Assembly (NCBI RefSeq): GCF_004359215.1
Contig: NC_090613.1
Span: 6,392,035-6,456,034, forward strand
From: Bremia lactucae
Lineage: Eukaryota; Oomycota; Peronosporomycetes; Peronosporales; Peronosporaceae
Length of the DNA: 64,000 nt
Direction of reading: 5' to 3'
Both the position numbers and the translations under genes were made by a program. This document shows, one piece after another, positions 33,476 to 44,864 of the stretch; position 1 is the first letter of the stretch; each line of letters opens with the position of its first letter. The notes beneath the pieces are model-generated. The model did no database searches. It was not told the DNA's origin and saw nothing but the letters and a program-made list of their open reading frames with translations.

Positions 33476-34424
33476 TTTATAGTCACGCTTTTGAATTCAT
33501 ATATTTGATAAGATTATACAACAGTAGCATAATATGCGAGTTGATTCGTAATCTTCTTTTAACTTACTTTTGAGTACGATACTTTTTCGGATGCGAAGTA
33601 GAAAATTGGGATGTAAGGGTGCCATAATAATTGACGCAGTTACGCTTTGTATTTTCGAAATGTTGCAGTGTAGGATCGCTTGATTGCTCTTTTGCATGCA
33701 GCATGCAGTCACTCGACGAGAGACAGAAATCACGTATACCACAACGACAAGAAAGCCTGCAGCTTAAACTCTTGTCATTGATTTTAAATGTTAGGTTCGC
33801 GCTTCATGTATGATAGAATCTCAAGAAATTGTTTAAATAGCGACGGGCGACGGCTGTCAAATTTACTTCCTTGACTGTACAAAGGCAAGCGGGCTTATGG
33901 AAACAACGATCGCAGAGCGGGTTTGTAGCAGGAAGAATATGCTCAGCGCATTCCAGCCGATTTGCAGGACGCAGCTGGTTATCTGGCTATCAATGGAGAA
34001 AAATGACCTACACTGCAGATTTGGAAACGCTTTATCTCAACACTGCACTTGAGACATGATTGATTGCACATACCAATGTCTGAATGCCCGATTATCCGTA
34101 AACTACGTGCGGAAAGAACAAGCTAATATGGCACATGTATGTAAATCGGCTACTGCACAAGTCAGCCTGCTCTATCAAGCTAAAATACAAACTAATTTTC
34201 ACTGCATCGCTTCAAGATATAGTGAAGCCTGACTTTTTTACGAGGCCGAAGGGCAGTAATGCTGTGCTAATCAATCTATATGAGTCCATGACCTTTTCTT
34301 GCAAATTCAGGTTTATATTGGTGCTAGTGGGCAATAGCTATCGTCTTTACCTAAAAGCGAGGAAAAAAGTTCCTAACCGTACATCTATTTCAGTGTCCGA
34401 AAATCGTTATCGCCATAAACCAAA
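33476..34424. other. Intergenic stretch upstream of the FYVE gene
   Basis: Short ORFs only. One plus-strand segment (33925-34007) reads EEYAQRIPADLQDAAGYLAI and could be an old coding remnant. The promoter of the FYVE gene should lie in the last few hundred bases, but I see no clear motif. Confidence 0.35.
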
Positions 34425-35561
34425 GTGATCGATCGACGCCTCGGCATCGGTACCCTTGCGCTTTTAATGCAGCCGCCTTCGACAGAGTCGAGTTACACAA
34501 CTGGAATGAACCCCTCTTTAGCGTCAAAAAATGAATATATTCAGGTGCCGGACGACGTGAAGGACTTGTTAGTTCAGCAAATTATTGGTGCTGTCGAAGA
34601 TGTGCTCGATAGCATGATGCACGAAGAAACGCGGGACAAACACTGGCGCAGTAAGATGTGCAAGGACGATGTAGTGTACTACGAAGACCGAACGAGCGTC
34701 TCGAAGGGGCAGTCGAGATTCTGCTGTATTAGCGCCACGAGTGCTTCCGTAGAGGACGTCATCAAGCTGTTCCTGGTGTCTGACACGGACACGTTGCTGC
34801 AGCGCTGCCGTGTCATGTATGACAACATTATGGATGCGAAAATTTTAAGCGTCTTGGAACACCCATCTGAAGACAATCCGATGCGTTCGTCATACATTCG
34901 GTACACAGCTTTTAAGACCCCGACATTACTGCGCAATCACCGTGACATGTGCGTTGTCGTAGCAACAGATGTCATTTATTGCCCAGATGGCTCAACAGTC
35001 GGCTACTGCGTCTGGGACTCACTCAGTCTGCCGAAAGGCTCTGCATTTGACGTGCCTCCTGGTTTTATCCGCAGTCGCATGTTTCGTTCGGGGTATTTCG
35101 TTCAAAACTTGGGAAAGGCCGGGTCAGAGACCAAGGTTGCGTACCTTGTAGGCCTTGAGGCCGGTGGTGCTGCACCACGGTTAGCAGCACGATACGTGAT
35201 GCCTCGATTCGGTGCCGTTCTTAATCGAGTGATTGCCCACGTGACACGTAAGCAATTCGATCCAGAGATGTTTGCACCTCGGTCCGAATGGGCAGATATA
35301 CGTACGGCAGAGTTTTGTCAGTGCTGCAGCGAACACTTTGGGGCCATCAAGCTACTGGACACTCGACGATACAATTGTGTCATTTGTGGCAACGCCATCT
35401 GTCATGCATGTCATCACGTCGAAAAAGTCTCAGTTCCTGATGCCTGTAGCAATGCAACTGTCGCGGTTTGTGTGAGTTGCAAGATGACGACACGCACAAA
35501 GTCTCAAAGTAAATCGCGACGCGAGAGCTCAAGCGCTTTGACAGAAGTGTCGGAGTTGTAG
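34425..35561 (+). CDS. START-like / FYVE zinc-finger protein
   Basis: An intronless 378-codon ORF. Residues about 40-290 have the layout of the oomycete START-like domain that precedes FYVE fingers (DVVYYEDRTSVSK, YIRYTAFKTPTLLRNHRDMC, YCVWDSLSLP, GYFVQNLGKAGSETKVAYL). Residues about 300-355 form a zinc finger with four CxxC pairs: CQCC, CVIC, CHAC and CVSC. FYVE fingers bind phosphatidylinositol 3-phosphate on endosomes. Here the usual RRHHCR patch reads RRYNCV, so lipid binding may differ. The C-terminus is Ser/Arg-rich. The start is uncertain: ATGs at 34467 and 34504 are alternatives, and 34504 would remove a weakly structured leader. It is an island between retroelement blocks and appears intact. 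Confidence 0.8.
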   Translation: MIDRRLGIGTLALLMQPPSTESSYTTGMNPSLASKNEYIQVPDDVKDLLVQQIIGAVEDVLDSMMHEETRDKHWRSKMCKDDVVYYEDRTSVSKGQSRFCCISATSASVEDVIKLFLVSDTDTLLQRCRVMYDNIMDAKILSVLEHPSEDNPMRSSYIRYTAFKTPTLLRNHRDMCVVVATDVIYCPDGSTVGYCVWDSLSLPKGSAFDVPPGFIRSRMFRSGYFVQNLGKAGSETKVAYLVGLEAGGAAPRLAARYVMPRFGAVLNRVIAHVTRKQFDPEMFAPRSEWADIRTAEFCQCCSEHFGAIKLLDTRRYNCVICGNAICHACHHVEKVSVPDACSNATVAVCVSCKMTTRTKSQSKSRRESSSALTEVSEL

Positions 35562-35789
35562 CTGCCATTGTGCTCCACCTCATGAAACGCAGACATTATG
35601 CTTAAATTGGCTAGTGCATATAGTTTCTGTATACTTTACAGCATAGTAATCTTAAAAGCGCTCTTCACCGTGATTCCATTATCCAGCATTGTAATATTTA
35701 GATTGACACAGAGCCTCTTTTGTTTATTTTGATAACCTTTACGTGAGTGTGTGTCGTGCGATTTAAAGCAAGGAGATGTGAGTGGTTGG
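35562..35789. other. 3' flank of the FYVE gene up to a rearrangement junction
   Basis: AT-rich, no coding signal. Family C pol sequence begins abruptly near 35790, so this boundary is a breakpoint. Confidence 0.4.
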
Positions 35790-38090
35790 GGCCTTGCCAA
35801 TTATTTATGCAATATAGTGAAAAATACGCTGATATGGCTAGGCCATTATCTTTTCTCCTTAAAAAGGATACAGAATAGTGCTGGACTAGCACCGAACATA
35901 ATGCTTTTCGAGCAGTAAGGATAGTCTTATTTATGCCCCGATTCTGGCACTGCCAAACCCAAATTGGCCTTTCAGTGTCGTCTGTGACGCATCGAATTTC
36001 GAAGAACTACCCAGTTCATGACAAAAAGTCACTTGCTATGAAGTATGCTCTAGTCAATTTCAGAATTCATCTGCTCAGCTCTAAGCCGTTGTGATATTTA
36101 CAGATCACGCGTCATTACGCACGGCAACTAAGTCACCCCATCTCTCACGAAGAATGGCCCGACAGCTATCCTTTTTCGCGAAATACAACTTCGAGGTGAA
36201 ATATAAGCCCGGCCAGCAGAATGCTTTGGCCGATGCGTTATCACGCAGGCCGGATTATGAGCTCTCTCATTTAACGACTATCTTTTCGCCTATTCCTGAA
36301 TTACTCCGTTCGACTTACGCCAAGGATGAATAGTGTGTCGCTCTGCTACGAGCTCTACGGAACTCTGACTCAGGTATTAATGCCGGCACGTTTGCGTGCA
36401 AGGTTATATCATTTTCTATCGATAGCGACCTGTTGCTTTATTGCACAGACACCGCAGACCCTCCGCGTGTCGTTGTTTCTCATGATGAGGATTTGAAGTA
36501 CCGAATCCTCTTTGAGGCACACGATACCGTCCTTGGTGGTCATCTCGGTTGAGAAATGACCTACGGCTCTGTAAGCCAGATTTATTGGTGGCCCAACCTT
36601 TTATAATGGGTCAGCACATATTTTCGCACATGCAAAATTTGCCAACGGGTTAAATCCTCGGCGCATGCTGCTGCGCCACTGGCGAGCCTTCTCGTCCCCA
36701 TAGCTTGCTGGGAGTCCATAAGTATGAATTTTGTTTTCGGACTGCCGAAAGATTCAGCCGTTAACTCCAGCATAGTGGTCTTTGTTGACAGACTGAGCAA
36801 AATGGCTCACTTAGCGGCCGTTCCGGATTCCATTGATGGTGAAGGTACAGCTCAGCTGTTTATTGATCGCGTGTTTCGATAACATGGTTTGCCAGTGGCA
36901 ATTGTCTCTGATCGGGACTCCCGTTTCATGAATAAATGCTGGAAATCAACCGATCCTCAAACTTGGTAAATCAAATGCCAGAGTGCTTGGCACCAGATTG
37001 GATATGTCCACTGCGGACCATCCGCAGACCAATGGTCATACTAAACGTGCCAATCGCGTCGAAGACGTTTTACGAAGCGTGTGTGCTCAGACACCAAAGC
37101 GCTGGAGCTCAATGCTCCCAGTGAAGGAATTTGCGTTAAATAACGCTGTACATGCCTCTAACGGCTATACTCCGTTCTATGTCAACGGTCTCACCCACCC
37201 ACGCGTTCCATTAACGATAACTCTGCGTGGTTCAGGGCTTGGTGGGGGAGAATTAGCCGACAGGCTTGCTGATATCAGCCCTGTTACCGTTCGGGAACAA
37301 GTAAGCGAGTTTCCCGCGACGCGATTAAGTGTCTTAAGACATGTAAGGGATACGATGGCTGATAGCCAAGACAAACAAAAAGAACGAGCAGATGCCATAG
37401 GCGGAAGCTGCATTAATTCTTATATGGTCGGAGACCGAGTTTTACTAAACGCTAAAAATTTACCTACCAACTTGGTTTCCGCGGTCTTCAAGACCAAATT
37501 GCGCCCGAGCTTTATTGGACCATTTACGGTCGTGGACAAGAAAGGCCTAGCTTATACGCTAAACCTTCCTAGCAAGCTGCGTACACACCCAGTGCTCTAC
37601 GTTGGCTTGCTTAAGCCATATCGGGGCCATTCCTACGTGGACCTGAAGGCGCTTGCGCCGAGAGAGGCGGTCGTGCCGCAGATTGCTGCATCCTCACCAG
37701 GATGTCCAGCTGGCCCTTTAAACGAGACTGCTGATGCACCAGCGTTGAAAGACGGTCCCGAACCGTCTCAAAAGAGCTCTTAACCCGAGCAAGGATATCA
37801 CGAAGAAGTTGCACCTCGTGCTTCAGAGCATCAGATGCCTCCACCGAGATTTTGGCCCCTCTCGCGCTGCTTGATGCGCGAGGGAGCCTTCAGTTTCACG
37901 TAGAGAAACTCTAAAAGCGACGTCGTCGTAAGGGCCAATACCAGTATCTGGTGAAGTGTTTAGGGTTACCCTCTTCTGAAAACTCTTGGGAGTTCGAGGT
38001 ACCTCTTCGGCAAGATTACCCATACGCCATTGATGTTTTTGAGCGCGAAGCTCAGGGTCAACTCGCATCAAACGACGCTTCCCACCACTA
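35790..38090 (+). pseudogene. C copy 1, distal half: RT connection, RNase H, integrase, chromodomain
   Basis: Starts in the RT connection (GLANYL..., ADMARPLSFLLKKDTE). RNase H at 36001-36260 reads DHASLRTATKSPHLSRRMAR and KPGQQNALADALSRRPDYE. The integrase zinc region is CKICQRVKSSAHAAAP (about 36629). In the core the first catalytic Asp is Asn (SISMNFVFGLP) and the third acid is Lys (HTKRANRVEDV), with VSDRDSRF intact between them and a frameshift near 36950. 36983-37783 is open through the C-terminal fold (RPSFIGPFTVVDKKGLAYTL, HPVLYVGLLKPY). A chromodomain follows at 37890-38060 (KGQYQYLVKCLGLPSSENSW). It cannot integrate. Confidence 0.85.
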
Positions 38091-38830
38091 AACGTGGGAT
38101 TAGGTGTATATATAGAATCAGTACGGCTTCGATCCATGGTTGTACGGTCAACCGAAACACTGAATTTATCGGCTAGGCCTTTCTTCGTTTTGTGGCATAA
38201 ATGCCGAACGTAACTGGCCTTCGGCCTTAAGCTTAGCGTAATCGAAGTAAAGTTACCAATCCAAACCAGCATCATTCCTATCTGCAGACTCTCTGATATT
38301 CCAAATATTACGAAGTCGGCGGGCCCGGTGAGCCCAGTTCTCAAATGAGACTTCGTTTTCACTCCTTGTTTCGTTTGGAAACAAAACGATCGAAAGTTCC
38401 CTCATGGAGGTCACCGAAGCCTCATGGGCTTGATCACGTAAACGCGTCAGATACAGGCTTCGCGTCATTACCTTTGGCGTAAGGTATTGCTCCTGAAGAG
38501 CGTCGCGGGCAGCGATCTCCTCCGGCGTCCTCGCCGGGTCACCGTAGATCCAGGGGTCCAAGCTGTGGCCTGCTTTCTCTTTGAGACGCTCGTCCGCACT
38601 AAGCGGAGTGAATTTGTATTAACTATGAGCTTTAGCTTTCGCTATATCGGCAGCTCGACGACGAACTCATTCCTCTATGAGGATTGTCTGCTCTTGCTCT
38701 TCATCGAGCGGATTCGTAATGATGTTGGACTCAGGGTCCCGTCATGCTCAATGCAGTTAAGACATCAGCGGCACCACGTTCTGGGAACGGATTCGGGGCC
38801 CGCCGACGTTCATCCGGAGGAGAAGGCGTG
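37611..38830 (-). CDS. Antisense ORF of family C, copy 1
   Basis: Minus frames 38561-38253 (MDPWIYGDPARTPEEIAARD, ALQEQYLTPKVMTRSLYLTR), 38362-37823 (YTPNPTFSGGKRRLMRVDPE, NTSPDTGIGPYDDVAFRVS) and 37844-37611 (KHEVQLLRDILARVKSSFET) form one broken protein between the 3' LTR and the end of pol, overlapping the sense chromodomain. Copy C2 encodes the same blocks in the same order. Upstream (38830-38561) the N-terminus is frameshifted. The C-terminal block has coiled-coil character. Confidence 0.55.
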
Positions 38831-39041
38831 AAAGAACGACGTTCTTTCTCCTTCTGTTTTGATGGAGAGTGACTTTCAAAGTCCACCATTCCTCATCGTC
38901 GAGGAAGGTGCAAGGGGTCTATGACTCACGCTTGAATATCATGAAACAAAGGAAAGAAAAACACAATCGAACGGTTAGCTGTTTGGGTTCCAACCTCAAA
39001 GAGGAAATTCAGCGAATGTTGTCACCCGGTGTCAACAGTCC

Positions 39042-39055
39042 GATGGGGCGGGGGG
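39042..39055 (+). other. Polypurine tract of C copy 1
   Basis: A purine-rich GATGGGGCGGGGGG run ends at the LTR start TGTAAAGGGG, defining this as the plus-oriented 3' LTR side. Confidence 0.7.
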
Positions 39056-39540
39056 TGTAAAGGGGAACACATCGGTTGAAGAACCTTGTTGTGGTACTAT
39101 TACTTTATGGGTTAAATACCCTATTATATAATTTTAAAATAGTTAGTTACTTAAATCCCATTTATTATGGGTAACAAATGTGGTCGCCGCCAGATATAAA
39201 TCTGGCGTCCAAAATCTATTTTAAATTAGCTAGCGTAAGGCTTTAAAATCTAAATAATTAAATAAAGTGCAGTCCATCTTTTAATCTTGATGCGTTAAAT
39301 GCCTTTCAAAGGCTTCCGCATTGATCTGTAAGAGATAGAAGCCTTTCTAAGGTATATCCTCTTGGGAACTAGTTGTCACTTGTTTCTACGAGCCCCTGAA
39401 CCCCTTGAAATAGGATTCCTTAAGCTTTAATAGCTTGTACGACCCCCTGAGTTGTTAAACCCATTAGTTCAATAGAACTAAGTGACTCTCTGAGTCTGAA
39501 AGTCTTCTTCTGACTTTAGGAGCGAGGTAGCTCCGCTACA
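39056..39540 (+). repeat. 3' LTR of C copy 1
   Basis: 485 bp, TGTAAAGGGGAACACATCGG to GAGGTAGCTCCGCTACA. It is almost identical, in reverse complement, to 45463-45948; only a few differences are visible. The sequence after 39540 is not a primer binding site but the E1 RT on the minus strand. Confidence 0.95.
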
Positions 39541-40440
39541 GGCTGACTGCCTTACATGGTTCGCTATATCGATTGATAAAGAATTTATCGATCGCTCACT
39601 TGTTCACGAGGCAGTGGCCCCTGATACATGACACAGTACTTCGAGCCCGGTTTGAGCTCGTTCTCATGTCAAGTGCCGTTATCCTTAGGCAACTCGCATG
39701 GAACTGCTTCAGGGGAATACATCCCTGAATTCCGTCAAATGCTTGTATAAAGGATTTGTCTTAAGCGACTCCCAGGATTGAGTAGTGTTTTTTCCAATCC
39801 GAGTCTTCACGTCGAGGACACTTTCGTATATCGATGAGCTGCAGAGAACCCGTTTGTTCTCTGCAAAAATTACCGCTGACCGAATATCGCTAACGTATTC
39901 ATCCTCTCTGACGTGTATGCAGATCTGCCTAATTTTGCCACTATGCAGATCTCTCAAGAACCGCTTGGGTTCTAGGGTTGGTAATTGAGTTATCTCCGAA
40001 CTTAACTTCGTAGGCACATACATATCTGAAGTATAAGCGCCTACTCTTGATCCGTCATTAATCAAGACATTCAACGTCTCGGTTTCTTCCTGGGATATAT
40101 CCACAGGCTGCCGAGGGAGTAATCTCTCGGGATCTAGAAGTCTAGTAACTTCAACTATTTGAGGAGATTTCTCCTCAAGTACGTGGGGACCTCTTCCCTC
40201 AACGTCTTCCGAGTGTGATTGCGCTAACACAGTCGGGTCCACTACGGTCGACTCTCTACTCGACCTTGGATCATCGTGTTGTCCCTTTGGGGCAACCGGT
40301 ATACTCCTTGAATGTCGACCACTAAGCGTACATTCATGTCTCAATCCACTCGACCTCTTCGAGTGGTGGACCTTCGGCGCTGCCTGTGTATTAACACAGC
40401 CGCCGGCAGCTGACTCCACAATGTGATTCGTAATCACACT
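39541..40440 (-). pseudogene. E1 fragment, inverted: pre-RT linker and start of RT
   Basis: Minus frame 40440-39709 reads VSVITNHIVESAAGGCVNTQ through PKRFLRDLHSGKIRQICIHV, YVSDIRSAVIF and NPLYKHLTEFRDVFP, the linker before RT in B/E elements (E2 has PELKPFLHDVRSGKVKQICV). RT then begins (GPLPREQV) and, after a 1-base shift, reads AIDKFFINRYSEPCKAVS, stopping at the LTR boundary 39541. Its continuation SSPKSPPTLCGRK is at 45949, after the other C LTR. Its upstream partner is the protease ending at about 45322. Confidence 0.85.
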
Positions 40441-41110
40441 CACAGGGTTCAGAGGTCCTGCATGCAAGGCTTGAAGCCTTTATGCGATACGAAGCCTCCC
40501 TGATCGGTCAGGTACAGGACCATTTAGCGGCATCTATGCCAACCCGGTACATTTCTGTACCTGACTCAGAGCCGAAGGCTCGCCCTCTAACGGTAAATGT
40601 GAAGACATTTGAGGGCAAAGTGGGAGAAAATCTCCCTTTTTGGGTAAAGCAAATGGAAATGTCCAATGAATCCGCCTTGTTCTTACCAGAACGGCAAAAG
40701 GTGGCTATTGCCATTTCCAAACTTTGAGGTAGAGCCATGGAGTGGGCACTATCGTGCAGCACGTCTGTAAACGACGTTTTTCCCTCGTGGGATTCGCTGA
40801 AACAGCAAATGACCAGTATGTTTGCACCGCCTGATCAGGCTTTTCGCATGCAAGCACGGCTCCTAGCGACTCGACAGAGAAAAACGAATCCTAGGGGACT
40901 CTGTCCAGGAGTTGTGAACTCCCATTGCATTTATGCATCTTTACGCGGGGCCTCAATGACGGCGTTGTACGGACGGAATCATTCGGTCTTATCCTGCTAC
41001 TTTTGAAGAGGCAGTTGCCATAGCGCAATGCGATGAGTTCGAATTTAAGCCTGCTCGTGTTAGCACGCTCATTTACCAAACAAGCTCTTCGAGCACATGG
41101 GTTCAGTCTA
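40440..41110 (+). pseudogene. C copy 1 gag without its N-terminus
   Basis: Begins abruptly with SQGSEVLHARLEAFMRYEAS, residue about 32 of the C2 gag. It continues IGQVQDHLAASMPTRYISVP, KVAIAISKL and GRAMEWALSCSTSVNDVFPS to about 41010 with frameshifts. The missing N-terminus is on the minus strand at 45417-45325. A zinc-knuckle remnant YYMCGSTNHLRPAC is at about 41196. Confidence 0.85.
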
Positions 41111-41469
41111 ATAGACCAGAACCCATGGATCTAAGCCTCGTTGAGGAAAGAGAAGAGGGTTTTCAAGCGGTGAATCAGCATTAGAACATCCGTAGATATT
41201 ATATGTGCGGGAGCACGAACCATTTACGTCCGGCCTGTCCCCAATGAAATACGCGTTAAGCTCAAAAGAGCACCAATTCCGACGCATGCCAGAAATCTGG
41301 TTCGGTACGGGAAAACGTCGATGCCCGTGGGTGCGAGCACCCTGCTGGGGAAGGCCTAGGCTCTGTTGAGCTTCTAGGAGGTGAAAGTAAACAAGATCTA
41401 GCCCCAATTAGCTTGTTGCGTAATGGCACGAAGCGTGAGTACAAGCCTGGCTTTTTAATCGCTTAAACG

Positions 41470-41700
41470 ACTGTGAAGGGCTTTGATAAGCCATGTACAA
41501 ATTTAATTGACTCAGGAGCCTCTTGCAATTATGCTCGACAAATTTCCTTGGAGGAAATCAACAATACGTCGAGGCGCTTAAAGCGCATGAAAGTGACACA
41601 ATCACTGTTCGCTCAGCAACTGAGATTCGTGTCACTGTTCCTAAGTTTCATTGAACTAAGGCATAAAGTTTCTGGACTTTGACAGTATGGGATGCTGTCC
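41470..41700 (+). pseudogene. C copy 1 protease
   Basis: KGFDKPCTNLIDSGASCNYA contains the aspartic protease active site DSGAS. Downstream text is frameshifted, with AWPGYDTMSHRAIGG-like text near 41740 as the distal strand. Confidence 0.7.
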
Positions 41701-41939
41701 CGTTCTTGATTAAAATTCGAGATATGATCCTATCCTTGGTATGGCCTGGTTATGACACCATGAGCCATAGAGCGATTGGAGGTCTAAGACCTTATGGCGC
41801 CACGCACAATTTTCCTATCAAAGTTTTGGAGAGCGATGAACCCACCTTTGCTAGGCAACAGAAGCGCTATTGGCGCGGATCATTGAATGAGTCTGTCAGT
41901 TTTTAAACATTGGCATATCTGAGTTAATTAACTCTAATT

Positions 41940-43179
41940 TTAAAAACATTAATTCTGAGCCCGACCCAGCAGAAATAAGTGGGACGGTACGTACTCCGTC
42001 GAGTGACACTCGTTGTAATAACGGTTCACTGAGTGCTGAAAGCATTGTTGGCCAAACGCCGAATCATCGAGGGTGCGATGTCCCTGAGATACGTGGAGTG
42101 GCACGTCTAAGTCCACCGAGTGTGGTCCGCCGAGGTGGCACCGTACTGAGTGTCAATAGTGACACTATTGCCGGTTCGCCAGGGCATTTTGGGTCAAACC
42201 CTTCTAATGCACGTGAAGCGACACGTAAGCATTCACTGGTTAAGGAAGTTGAGTTACCTAACTCCTTGTCGGATGTCAAATTAGACACCATGTCTTGTAT
42301 AGAACCAAAACAGGCTGAAATATCCGGGGACATGAATTTCCTGGCCTCCAATAGGCGTATTGTCTCCACTCCAAGACAGAATGGACACGAAGCGTGTATA
42401 CCCTCACAAAGTGATACGAGTGAGCAATTACATACGCTTGGAAATGGTGTAACCGGTAACATTGAGGGGGAATTAGCCTTGCGGCAATTCCTTCGTTAGA
42501 TGCTCTTTTAGAGCTAGACGAAATGTCTATCGATGAGTGCAGCCGAGCCTTAAAGGCTGGACACTTATCTGAGATGGTGGTCATTCGACCAACGATTGAG
42601 TTAAACTCATCGGCTCTTCTACACGAAGCTGTCCTGGATGACACAAAAGCTGCACTTAGTGCGCGAAATGTGTCATCATGCTTAAAGATCCTGTGGCTCC
42701 TTTTTATTCCTGATTAAGGAAATCCAAGATGTGGTATGTAATAATCCACCATCTTTTTACCTCCGGATAGAGGTGTTCATCATGAAATTGACTTGGTTCC
42801 GGGAACCAAATACTGCGTCACAAGACAATGGCCTTTACCAAGGGAGCAGTGTGACGTCATTGACGATTTCTTACGTGGTAAGCACGAGGCTGGAATGGTA
42901 CGAGAGAGCAAATCACCTAATTCGACACCGACATTTTGTGTCAAATAGCCAAAGGGTAAATTGCGCATTGTACATGCTTATAGTAAGCTTAATGCTGTCA
43001 CTATACCAGCACAAACCCCGATTCCTAGAAAGGATGTTCTTCAGAACAATATAGTGGGATGTACAATGTACAGTGCATTGGACTTAGTCGATTTCCACTA
43101 CCAACTGCTCATGCGAGCTAGCGATATCTCGATTACAGCGGTTAGCACCCCAAGCGGTATGGTAATTGCCACTATTTAA
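41940..43179 (+). pseudogene. C copy 1 pre-RT linker and first half of RT
   Basis: 42098-42499 and 42500-42660 give the linker (KLDTMSCIEPKQAEISGDMN, LDEMSIDECSRALKAGHLSE). RT follows from about 42720: EIDLVPGTKYCVTRQWPLP (frame shifted), FVRESKSPNSTPTFCVK-type text, LRIVHAYSKLNAVTIPAQTP, and ALDLVDFHYQLLMRASDISI to TPSGMV at 43165. It stops at 43179 just before the YxDD palm region. The next C segment in order starts at 35790, with roughly 130 codons missing between. Confidence 0.8.
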
Positions 43180-43560
43180 GGCGCAAATGCCATAAGTTTA
43201 TCATAATAATTAAATAAATAAGCAATGTAATATACTATAATTGCCTAAGAAATTTCCTATGCAACGCTGCAGTAAAGTAAAAAAATGCTGTCAATTCTTC
43301 ATTCTAAATGCAATTCAAACTTGTGATTAGTTGGGCTACACAGTACATGATGCCACAATGAATAAGGCATCAGTTGCAGTTGCTCACATAATATCTGAAC
43401 GGCCAGTTTCGTCACTTAACTCCAACAACGGACTAAGTATGTAGCGGTATAAAGATTATTCCTACAATAGGAAGATTAAATATTACTTCCAATATATAGG
43501 GTTTTGATGAAGACGTATAAAAATTTACTTATTTAATAATTAAAAGAAATAGAAGTTACA
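43180..43560 (+). repeat. 5'-truncated LTR of E1
   Basis: An AT-rich segment without coding signal ends AGAAGTTACA at 43560, followed 3 bases later by TGGTAGCACTTTCTAG, a primer binding site like those of C and D. Its 5' end is cut at the junction with C RT. I cannot align it by eye with the E1 3' LTR at 50436, so this call rests on the end plus PBS. Confidence 0.5.
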
Positions 43561-43562
43561 TA

Positions 43563-43578
43563 TGGTAGCACTTTCTAG
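43563..43578 (+). other. Primer binding site of E1
   Basis: TGGTAGCACTTTCTAG shares TGGTAGCACT with families C and D and lies just 3' of the LTR end GTTACA. Confidence 0.5.
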
Positions 43579-43624
43579 TCTGTCCAAGGACCACAGTTCT
43601 ATCATCTAACATGAACATGTTAGA

Positions 43625-44560
43625 ATGTTAGATAAAAATGGAAGAACGCATCACGTTTCGCGTGATAGCTACTCCTTTATGAGTGACATAAAAAGGAGTG
43701 CGGTCGAACGAATGAGTTTGACCGTAGGGAACGATGCCATCTTGGCCATGCTGTCCGATTTGGACAGAGATGACCTCCATTCAGCCACCACCAAGCTCAT
43801 TCAACATAAACTTGACGAGGCAAAGGAGAAAGTAGTCTTGCTTAATCAGCGAGGCTCTCAAGAGGCAAAACTGTTGAGGTTACAACAGGTATAGACCCCT
43901 GTACCTGGGATGACGCACACGCGTCGTCTCGAAACCATAAAGAGGAACATCTTTAAGTATATGGGAGTCGAAGAAGACTCCCTCTTAAAATGGTTCGTCG
44001 AGTTGGACGATGCCATTAGGCTCGTCACATCGTCGACGAGCAAATGCAAGTCGCATTTGCTCAGTCAAATTTGGCAGGTCGTGCCAAAACTTGGGCACGA
44101 GGCCTTAAGCTGCGCACCCCATATAGCTTTGCGTTGCTAGAGGCTTTCAAAGCCTGGCTCAAACAGACATTTAAACCGCCTAGGGCTGAGTTCAGAGCTC
44201 GATGGGAGCTTCTGAAACTCAAGCAAGGCTAGCGTGATGTGCATGCTTATGCCCAGCACATACGACTCTTAGAGAGTTGTATCACGAATACTCCAGTTGA
44301 CGAACAAACGTTGAGTACTGTGTTCATGCAAGATCTTACGGATGGTCCCGTGAAGACCCACCTGTTCCGCTTGAAACTGGATACGCTTGAAGAAGCAATA
44401 TCCGTTGCGGAACAGAAGGACCTTATCTTGAGACAGGCTCAAGCTTGTTCGTCTTCGTATCGTCCTCCAAGACGACACGAGCTTGGAGGTTCAGGACCTA
44501 TGGACCTCTCTTATGTCGAAATCGAGAGACCTCCCTTTTAGAACAATAAACGATTGCAGA
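43625..44560 (+). pseudogene. E1 gag
   Basis: 43625-43894 is an N-terminal helical region (MLSDLDRDDLHSATTKLIQH, KLDEAKEKVVLL). 43910-44541, with one frameshift near 44050 and a TAG at 44230, encodes the capsid (LLKWFVELDDAIRLVTSSTS, AFKAWLKQTFKPPRAEFRAR, HAYAQHIRLLESCITNTPVD). A zinc-knuckle remnant CQNLGIYAHEC is at about 44570, with the His replaced by Ile. This is gypsy-type Gag. Confidence 0.8.
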
Positions 44561-44864
44561 AACGCACGCTGTCAAAATTTAGGTATCTACGCTCATGAGT
44601 GTAGTGCCCCACGCCCAGTTCCTAGGCGTACTTATGCGCAGAATAGTAAAAAGGGCACGGTCGCGGGTCCGGCGTCGTTGCAAATTTGCGACAGCGAGGC
44701 GGACCGCCAAAAAACGGACGGGTTTAGTAGGGGCGCAACGCCCTACTGATACAGCAATCTCAAGAAACCTTGTAAATCTCTTGACAAAAGTTGCTCCAGA
44801 CACACAATTATTATGTGTCTCTGCACCTGGTGATGAGGTATCCCTCTTAACCTTGAATTAAAAA

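Noticed and set aside
34135..34428. 97-codon ORF just upstream of the FYVE gene
   Set aside because: No recognisable features, and it overlaps the FYVE start; could at most be leader sequence.
43180..43620. Host intergenic island between C RT and E1 gag
   Set aside because: The GTTACA end followed by TGGTAGCACTTTC fits a truncated LTR plus primer site better, although it cannot be aligned with the E1 3' LTR.
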